This document shows, one piece after another, positions 56,508-64,000 of a DNA stretch of 64,000 nucleotides. A program made the position numbers and the translations under genes. The notes below the pieces were generated by a model. That model was not told the DNA's origin, made no database searches, and saw nothing but the letters and a program-made list of their open reading frames with translations. Source of the stretch: Styela clava (taxonomy: Eukaryota > Chordata > Ascidiacea > Stolidobranchia > Styelidae); the NCBI RefSeq assembly GCF_964204865.1, contig NC_135263.1, positions 12,693,426-12,757,425 on the forward strand, given 5' to 3'. Each line of letters begins with the position of its first letter. The first letter of the stretch is position 1.

Positions 56508-57300
56508 TGTTCGACTTTCGAAAATCAGAATACCTCTATTCTACAGGTTGCAAGAGCCTTTCTGAATGAAATCGATTAAACATTATCACTCCCGCAACGC
56601 AGATCCCATGTAATTAAGTACCTGTTTATAATATACTATTACCTATAGGCCGTGCAGCTTAAATATAAACAGTATTGATATTGCAAAATTTGCTGTGGTA
56701 TGTAGACGTGTTGAAATCAACGATTCATACAGAGCAGGGTCGGCAACCTTTTGTCGCTCGCGGGCCAAAATTGAGGGCTGCAAATCTTGGCGGGCCGCAC
56801 AAGGTGCGCTATTTTGGTGACGTCTTAGCACACAAAAATTGAATACCATAGAACTCATCAAATATTTTTTGAATAAATAGAAGTAATAGCCTCGTGAAAA
56901 ATACAATCCTTAATCACTGAAAATTCTAAAGTGATTGATTCAGTAAAAAAGAGAGAAAATCGATTTTTTTCATAACGATAGGAAGAAGAATAATTAATGA
57001 AGAACAACAACAAAATAACATAATAACAAAACTATCCATAAGTCCACTTCGTGCCCAATAACTTGCTCTTCGTGTGTCGATTATAGAATTAAATTATGGT
57101 TAAAATTCACAGCCGCTGTTTTATCTCTAAATTTCAGTGAAGCATCGCGGGCCGGAATATTTCACTCCGCGGGCCATGTGTTGCCGATCCCCGAGTAGAG
57201 TGTTGAAGTAAATCACTGACTTTGTTCTTACTATTCTTACAATAATCTATAGTGGAAAAAACTGTATCAAAGACAAGTATTCCTTCTGTCAATTAATTTA
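56508..57300. other. Lipocalin flank with an hAT MITE at 56735-57195
   Basis: The inserted element has ends gcagggtcggcaacc and gttgccgatcccc, internal gcgggccaaaa and cgcgggccatgtg, and the shared acaacaacaaaataacataataac core. Target duplication is not clean. Flanks match other lipocalin 5' regions (attatcactcccgcaacgcagatc). No gene. Confidence 0.65.
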
Positions 57301-57559
57301 TTTTTATAGATAGCATTGTGAAATGTATGAAGCTGTTAAATGTATTTTGTAATAGATTGCGGTCTGCGAAAATGTTTAACGATCTAAATCAAGAGTGGGC
57401 AATTACTTTCTTAAGTGTACCGGTTACAGATAATCCATTTGATTACTGGGCCAGAAGATCAGAACCTAACATAATGAATTTTCAGAATTGTATATGTATG
57501 TATGTACCTAACTTATATGCCATATAAGCATATGCAAAAATGATTTTTTTTTTTGAATA

Positions 57560-57665
57560 GAACAATTCGTCGAAATAGCTTCATATTCTGCCACCCATTA
57601 TCAACTTAAATTAATTTATTATGAATTTTCAGCATATGCTCGTGATTTCATTCAATGAACGACAA
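57560..57665 (-). pseudogene. Lipocalin 3'-end fragment g
   Basis: Matches 42665-42765 closely: aattcgtcgaaatagcttcatattctgccacccattatcaac, then gaattttcagcatatgctcgtgattt. No open frame. It lies directly downstream of the stop of the intact gene at 57792. Confidence 0.6.
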
Positions 57666-57791
57666 TGATATACCGTGATTATGAATTCTTCGCAAAATAA
57701 CGGGTATATATAGCTTTTTTAACGAAATGTTGAGAATGCACAAATGATATTATTATGAAAAATACTTGAATGAGCATTAAAGTTTTTTTTT

Positions 57792-58406
57792 TCAAATAGA
57801 ACAATTCGCCAAAATTAGTTTCACATTTTGCCACCCATCACCAACTTCAATTAATTTGTTGTGTATTTTCAGCATTGTTTCTGCACTAGGAACAGGGTCA
57901 GGTGTTGCTGCACGTACTTTCTTCATGCCAAACATATCACACAGTAGCAGCATGACATACGAGCCTTCATCAACTATTTGAACAAATGGTAAATATTTTA
58001 ATTCATCCATGCTCGATTCAATATTATAATCTGAGGCACCTTGAGCTTCCTGCAATACAGCAGTTATGAGTTTTTCAATACCTAACTCTTTCCTGGCCTG
58101 AAATGTAGATGGACCGATACGAGCAAAGTCTACTTTGGTAGCACCAATATTTTTATATCCATATTCAACATCTTCATGAAGTTCTAAATGAATAGAAAAG
58201 CCGTCTTTCTCACTGTGATAACGCAATGTTTCACAATTCACTACTTTGTAGATTTCTTCTTCTGGGTGAACATTTTCATACCAAATCCCAGGGAATTTTG
58301 TGAAATCAATTTCATTTTCTAAATCTGGGAGTTGACAACCATAACAACAAGCTAACACTAAACAATTGAAAACGTATATTACGAGCACGGCAACAAATGT
58401 CCTCAT
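57792..58406 (-). CDS. Secreted lipocalin 3, intact, single exon
   Basis: 204 residues. Signal peptide MRTFVAVLVIYVFNCLVLACC; GxW signature FPGIWYENVH; conserved core KVDFARIGPSTF; LLLCDMFGMKKVRAATPDP; C-terminal GDGWQNVKLILANCSI. The ApoD-like four-cysteine pattern is complete. The frame has no lesions and differs from lipocalin 1 mostly by substitutions, so it is probably functional. Upstream flank (58407-58560) carries cacgctcgcaacgcggatcacgtgtgatt, repeated before several array members, perhaps including the promoter. Confidence 0.92.
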   Translation of the reverse strand: MRTFVAVLVIYVFNCLVLACCYGCQLPDLENEIDFTKFPGIWYENVHPEEEIYKVVNCETLRYHSEKDGFSIHLELHEDVEYGYKNIGATKVDFARIGPSTFQARKELGIEKLITAVLQEAQGASDYNIESSMDELKYLPFVQIVDEGSYVMLLLCDMFGMKKVRAATPDPVPSAETMLKIHNKLIEVGDGWQNVKLILANCSI

Positions 58407-58682
58407 GTTCGACTTTCAAAAATCAGAATACCGCTGTTGTACATGTTGTAAGAGCCTTTCTGAATAAAATTGATTAAACATTATCACGCTCGCAACGCGG
58501 ATCACGTGTGATTAGGTATTACATAGGCCTGCATTAAATATAAACAGTATTGATGTAATGTCTTACCAAATTTCTCATTGACGACATGTTACGTGGTAAT
58601 GCGATATGCATATACAGTCAGAATATACATATGTAACAACCCTATATGCCATACATACATTTAGAAAAATAGAAAATTATTG

Positions 58683-58940
58683 TAAATAGAACAATTCGTC
58701 AAAATTAGCGTTTTATTCTGCCACCCACCACCAGCTTCAATTGATTTGTTGTGGATTTTCAGCATTGCTTCTGCACTATAAACAGTGCCAGGTGTTGCTG
58801 CATATGCTTTCTTCATGCCAAACATATCACACTGTAGCAGCATCACACATACTAGCCTATTTCAACAAATGGCATATATTTCAATTAATCCATGCTCGAT
58901 TCAATCTCGTAAACCGACGCATCGTGAGCGTCCTGTCTAT
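58683..58940 (-). pseudogene. Lipocalin C-terminal fragment h
   Basis: Encodes only the last third: QCDMFGMKKAYAATPGT, KIHNKSIEAGGGWQ, LTNCSI. The upstream part has shifted frames around ttaatccatgctcgattcaat and ends at about 58940. Confidence 0.8.
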
Positions 58941-59009
58941 ACAATCAGAATAAGTTTGTATATGTAACTAACCTGTATGCAATATGCATATGCAAAAATG
59001 GAACCTTTT

Positions 59010-59110
59010 TGAATACAACCATTCGCCGAAATTAGCTTTACAATCTGCCTCCCAGTACCGACTTCAATTAATTTATTGTAAAGATTCTGCATATGCTAGT
59101 GATTTTATTC
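59010..59110 (-). pseudogene. Lipocalin 3'-end fragment i
   Basis: A shorter, more decayed copy of the same end (accattcgccgaaattagctttacaatctgcc, gattctgcatatgctagtgatttt). Confidence 0.55.
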
Positions 59111-59250
59111 AATTAAACAACACTGATATACAATGATTATGAATTCTTTGCAAACTAACTATAAGTAAATTAATTTTTATCCGAAATGTTGAGAACGCAC
59201 AAATGATTTCAATATGAAGAATACTTGAATATGCCTTAATGTTTTTTTTT

Positions 59251-59867
59251 TTAAATAAAACAGTTTGCTAACATTTGCTTTACATTTTTCCACCCATCAT
59301 CAAGTTCAATTAATTTGTTATGAATTTTCAGCATTGTTTCTGCACTGGGAACAGGGTCAGGTGTTGCTACATGTACTTCCTTCATGCCAAACAAATCACA
59401 TCGAAGCAGCATTACATACGAGCCTTCTTCGACTATTTGAACAAATGGTAAATATTTCAATTCATCCATTTTCGAATAAATCTTGTGAACTGAGGCACCG
59501 TGAGCGTCCTGCAATACAGCAGTTTTGAATGTTTCCATACCGAATTCTTTTCTGGCATGAAATGTAGATGGTCCGATCCTAGCAAAGTCTACTTTAATAG
59601 CCCCAATATTTTTAGTCCCATATTTCTCATCTTCGTGAAATTCCAAATGAATAGAAAATCCGCCATCTTTCTCGCTCTGGTAACGAAATTTTCCGCAACT
59701 CACTACTTCGTAAATTTCGTTTTGTGGAAGAACATTTTCATACCAATTTCCAGTGAAATTAGTGAAATCCACTTCATTTTGTAAATCGGGGAGTTCACAA
59801 CTGTAGCTACAAATCAACACTAAACAATTGACAAGATATATAATGAACACTCAACAAATTTCCTCAT
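59251..59867 (-). CDS. Lipocalin 4, open apart from a 1-nt frameshift in the signal peptide
   Basis: The frame 59850-59251 encodes 199 residues with GxW (FTGNWYENVL), FARIGPSTF, LLRCDLFGMKEVHVATPDP, GWKNVKQMLANCFI and all four cysteines, but it has no ATG at its start. The ancestral start at 59867 (ATGAGGAAATTTGTT, as in lipocalin 1) is one base short of being in frame and reaches a stop after 15 codons. Either this is a very young pseudogene, a sequence error, or initiation uses a non-ATG codon. The rest is as well preserved as in the intact copies. Confidence 0.75.
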
Positions 59868-60790
59868 GCTGTATCTTTGAACACAAAGTTTTTAATGTCG
59901 AAATACCTCTCTTGTATAGGTTTTAATACACGTTCAGAAGAATATTGATTGAACGCCCCCAAGCCAGCTACGTAAAACGCGTATAAAAAGATTGTTTACT
60001 GTTCACAATATTCTATTGCAAGAACTTTATTAATGTACTTTATAAAATGTATAAATTTGTTGCTTTGATATTGCATACATAGTATAGCGCGAAATGTCAG
60101 ATAACGACGACAAATGATATATGCCTTCCAATAAAATGTTTGTCCAATAATAAATTTTGGTTCGTTTATTGCTCTCATCCGGCCTTGTATCTTGTATTAA
60201 AAATTAAAAAAGTCCTCATTTAAGTAACTTTACATGTTGGGGTGAAGGTGATGGGATTTTAATACATCACAGACAATGCAAATACAGCCCAATTTTCAAA
60301 TAACACCCAAACCATATTATTGTGCAGTCAAGCAGATATTTATACATGGCCAATCAAGTGTCCCGCGCACGTAGCCAATTGATTCCATATGTGCGTAGGT
60401 TTGTATTTAATATCTTCGGCATTTCTTCAAATCACAGCTCACACGACGAGATATTTTTTCTATGAAGGCTCACTGAAAAAATATGATGTTGTTTGCGCGT
60501 GTATGGATAAATTCGATTTCAATCGTTCGCACGTGCATGAATACATAAAATAAAATATCCGTGTCGAGTATTTTTAAATTATCTTATTTTTACATGTGTG
60601 CGCATGATTTTGACCAAATGTTTGACTGATTTGCGTTTTATTCCAAACCGATATTCGCGAATGTATCTATCGTAATATTCATAAACGTAAGTACAGACTT
60701 CCGAAATAGAATAATGTTTTACATAAATATCTTCTTCCGCATAAGGCCGTTCATTAACGGTTTAAACGTCTACAATTTGCTTTATATGTC
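59868..60790. other. No gene seen
   Basis: Upstream flank of lipocalin 4 and AT-rich spacer. The flank begins with the shared aaatacctctcttgtataggtttta word found before lipocalin 1. Confidence 0.5.
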
Positions 60791-60799
60791 CTTAAGTTA

Positions 60800-61365
60800 C
60801 CAACTTCAGTTCATTTGCTGTGAATTTTCAGCATTGTTTCTGGACTCGGAACAGGATCGGGGCTGTTGCATACACTTTCTTCTTGCCGAACATGTCACAT
60901 CGCAGCATCATTACATAGGTGCCTTGTTCAACAATATAAACAAGAGTCATATATTTCAATTCATCCATGTTCGATTCAATATTGTAACCTGCGGCACCGT
61001 GAGTTTCCTGTATTACAGCAGTTTTGAGTGTTTCCATACCGAATTCTCTCCTGGCATGAAATGTAGAAGGTCCGATCCTAGCAAATTCTACTTCAGTATC
61101 CCCAATGTCTTTATATCCATATTTAGCATCTTTATGAAACTCTAAATGAACAGCAGTCTTTCTCATTGTGATTGTGCAATGTTTCACAAATCACAATTCA
61201 CCACCCCATAGATTTTTTCTTCTGGGCGAACATTTTTAGACCAAATGACTGGGTATTTTGTGAAATCAATTTCATTTTTTAAATTTGGGAGAAGCAACTA
61301 TAACAACAAGTCAACACCAAACAATTGGCAACGTATATAATGGCTATTGCTACAATTGCCTTCAT
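60800..61365 (-). pseudogene. Lipocalin relic j, full length but broken
   Basis: Start codon at 61365 (MKAIVAIAIIYVANCLVLTCC). Frames shift after the signal region. The middle (61187-60828) is open with EFARIGPSTFHARREFGM and LRCDMFGKKKVYAT; a missing base then changes the frame at the ATPDP block, and a stop follows the KIHSK region. Clear pseudogene related to lipocalins 3 and 4. Confidence 0.87.
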
Positions 61366-62800
61366 GTTGTATCATGGAATTTCGGCTTCAAAATTCAAAA
61401 TGCCTCCTTTGTACAGGGTGTGAGAGCCGGTCTGAATGAAATTGATTAGGTATTATCAAGTCAGTAACGCGGATCACGTGTAGTTAGGTTTATAATATAC
61501 TATTATATAGCCGTAAAGTATAAATTTATACAGTATATATTGAAATTTAAAAATTTGCTTCGGTATGTTTGTGTTGAAACCAAGCACGATAAAGGCAATA
61601 TATATTTTAGGCACGAAACTTGCGGAAATTTGTTTCTGGCAATGCAAAATCAGTTGAACATCACTTCTATAACAAGATTGTAGTTTTTATCGTGGTTCTA
61701 CACCGAACTCGAGACTTTCTATCCAGCATCTTCCCATCGATAAGGGTGAATTGAATGATTGATATCGTTTGCTAAGTCAATATATTAACCACCTTCAATC
61801 CCATTTTCCAATACCTGTTACAATATTTGAACACGAATGAATCGATTAATCTACGGAGTCTTCAAGTTAATTACTGACTTTTTAATGGTTACAATAAGTT
61901 ATACATAAACATAAAAGCTTCGGCATAGACAAGTATTCTTTGTTTGATTATCTTAAAAGGTTTTGGGTGCTCTATAATGAAGATGACCGCATGGTTTATA
62001 TCAGTTGCAATACATAATTAAGTACACGTATCACGCAACCATGGAAACAATTTAGAAAAAAAAAAACATTGCATCTAAACATTGTGTAATCATTTGATAA
62101 TTATATTCCGTTCCACCGATCACTTTGAATATACTGTAGTCAGGAGTCCGGACTAAAATGACATAAATGTTTTACATATAATCCGAACTAACATGTCCTT
62201 TTTAAGTTACTTCAAAATATCGTTATATTACATTATAAAATTGTAACACTATAATACATTAAACGCTTTGTCACAGCTTTAATTCACTATTATAACAGTC
62301 TGTTTGTTGTAACAGTCGAGTTATTCGCCCAATGAAGCAGATACACGAGTATAATCACTGCACTTATTGCCGACTTGTTAAAACAAAGACATCCTCGATT
62401 GCCGACTTGTTAAAACAAAGACATCCTCGAAAATTTTACACGTGTGCTATGTGGTAATAAAGCTTCACGAAATTTCGATGAGAAGTCCATTTACGTTTAC
62501 ATTTTGTCGTGTAGAAGTCGGGAATAGAACAGCTAATTTTTCTCGGGTGATTACGAACTTTATGCAATGTCGAACAATGTAAAGACCAATCAATACTGAG
62601 ATATTTTTTTACTCGAATCAACTTGTAGAATTCTAATAGCAGCTGATAGAATTATAAAAACTTTGATTACAAACACCGATTTTTTCAATATCAATATTAA
62701 AGCATGAGGACTCATTTTAGAACCCTATTTTTTTAATTCTGTTGAATATTAAGTTTTCGATTATAATTTTGAAACGTATTTCAACGTTTCATTTGACAAG
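61366..62800. other. No gene seen; right edge of lipocalin array
   Basis: 61366-61700 still resembles lipocalin 5' flank (gcggatcacgtgtagttaggt, and gcacgaaacttgcggaaatttg matching 42270). Beyond that is spacer with a perfect tandem pair at 62366-62429. Confidence 0.5.
62366..62429. repeat. Perfect tandem duplication of 32 bp
   Basis: Two exact copies of a 32-bp unit beginning attgccgacttgtt and ending acatcctcg, at 62366-62397 and 62398-62429. Confidence 0.95.
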
Positions 62801-63823
62801 ATGTTTCGAGTTTTTGTATTGCTGCAATTGATGTTGCTGACTGCTGTGATCGCTGCCAAGGACAAACCGGTTGATCCCGTGAATCTGACTCATGTATTTG
62901 AATTGAATGATGAAGAACTCAATCATACGATGCGCAATTTTGATTTCCTCGTTGTCAATTATTGTGAGTAACTTGAACTTTTATTCCGTTCTGTTTTACT
63001 ATTTCGATTTTTTTTTGTAGTAGAGTATACCGGATATATTTAAATTTAATATATACATGTATATATATATCAAATACTGTCAGTCTTTTATTGTCCATAG
63101 TTGATTTGCTACTAAGTATTAGTCTTTAAAAATATTCGATGGTTAAATTTGATGTAATTAGGATTTTACTGGTAACGTAAGAAAAGGTATATCATAAGAA
63201 GTCGAAATTTTTGCATTTAATGAAAATTGATGCACTTAATTACAATTCCATCAACATTTTATTATTATCAGAAATTGCTTAATAAAAAGACGCTTTATAA
63301 AAATAGGCATAACAAGAAAATAGCGTATTATTCTCACAGTTTTTCCTTACCAACTGTGTAAGTTTGCTTTGACAAAGTCATGTGTTCATCAATTTATATT
63401 CAATGTCATTGGTCCGAGTTACAGATTAGAATTTTGACTGCGTTTACAGAGGCATATTTAGTTACAGACTTTGCTATACATCAATATAGTACATTAGCTG
63501 TATTTCATTCTTTAATTTAAAAGAAAAACTATCATCACTCTTTTTTTTGAACACTAAAAAAATTCATTAATCTCATGTCAAGTGACATCATATTTATTTA
63601 GATACCGCAAGTTCAAAGGGAAGCATGGAATTTCAACAAACCTTCATGGAAGTTGCAAAAAAAACTTTTAAAGAAAATAAATCCATTGTGTTTGGACAAA
63701 TCGATATTAACAGATTTGAAAAGGCTCAATTTATGGAACATATTACAGAAGTACCCGAAGTAAAATTTTACAAACGTGGAAGAAGCTTTGATTTTGATGG
63801 TAAATTAGCGAATGAAACCATAA
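62801..63823 (+). CDS. Secreted thioredoxin-fold (PDI-like) protein without CxxC, partial
   Basis: Two exons are readable: 62801-62963 and 63602-63823, phase 1 at both junctions; the gene continues past the right edge. Signal peptide MFRVFVLLQLMLLTAVIA. Then a thioredoxin domain: strand FDFLVVNYY, helix MEFQQTFMEVAKKTF, strand IVFGQIDI, and the cis-Pro region EVPEVKFYKRG followed by DFDGKLANETI. This is the PDI a-domain layout, but the WCGHCK motif is replaced by YYTASSKGS, so there is no redox dithiol. The exon 2 donor is probably ATAA|gtattt. Possible roles are chaperone or Ca2+ binding, as in non-catalytic PDI domains. N-terminal part is certain, family subgroup is not. Confidence 0.8.
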
Positions 63824-64000
63824 GTATTTGTGCCCTAATTAAGTCAGAGAGAAATAATGATATTTACCCAAAAAACAATAACTATTTCTATATACTAAAT
63901 TTTCTAGATTCTCTTTGCTCAAAATTTAGAAATGTTTCCATACGTGTCCTGTACAAATTGATAATCAGTGGACGTGTTACTGATTTACTAATTCCATGAA

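Noticed and set aside
60714-61145. 143-codon plus-strand frame
   Set aside because: Antisense of lipocalin relic j.

Overview
This is animal nuclear DNA: AT-rich, with split genes, GT-AG introns and many DNA transposons. The gene content (SEL1L, a CYP3-like P450, a METTL27-like methyltransferase, a sarcosine/dimethylglycine-dehydrogenase-like flavoprotein, lipocalins) fits an invertebrate. An ascidian or other marine deuterostome is my guess, but nothing in the window proves it. I assembled the exons by hand from splice sites and reading phase; in the multi-exon genes the phases close without a frame error.

Layout, left to right. 1-5.3 kb: the 3' part of a PLP-dependent aminotransferase gene (+), next to a 1.2-kb direct duplication that stops 3-4 nt short of that exon. 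5.6-7.8 kb: a decayed pogo-like transposon with TA target duplication and a C-terminal zinc finger. 10.2-12.8 kb: a single-exon SEL1L gene (-). 13.3-15.3 kb: a non-autonomous hAT element with a perfect 8-bp target duplication. 18.0-24.8 kb: an 11-exon FAD oxidoreductase (-) whose introns hold a deleted mariner element and an hAT element with an internal minisatellite. 25-30.5 kb: diverged, partly rearranged duplications with no gene. 30.6-38.3 kb: a complete 13-exon P450 (-), 526 residues. 38.4-41 kb: a mariner-type MITE and a 332-bp tandem duplication. 43.3-44.7 kb: a second hAT element with a perfect target duplication. 45.2-47.7 kb: a 4-exon METTL27-like gene (+). 41.7-61.4 kb: a birth-and-death array of single-exon secreted lipocalins, all on the minus strand, into which the METTL27 gene and the second hAT element are interspersed. 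Two copies look fully intact, one has lost the lipocalin GxW signature, one has a 1-nt frameshift in the signal peptide, and about ten are fragments. 62.8 kb to the right edge: the first two exons of a secreted thioredoxin-fold protein without a CxxC active site (+).

The genes do not form one pathway. SEL1L and the thioredoxin-fold protein act in or pass through the ER. The P450, flavoprotein and aminotransferase are small-molecule enzymes. The lipocalins are probably secreted carriers of hydrophobic ligands. The lipocalin array is the most distinctive feature. The points most worth checking are the loss of key residues in otherwise well-preserved enzymes (P450 I-helix threonine, flavoprotein flavinylation histidine, thioredoxin CxxC) and a shifted splice acceptor in the methyltransferase SAM motif.
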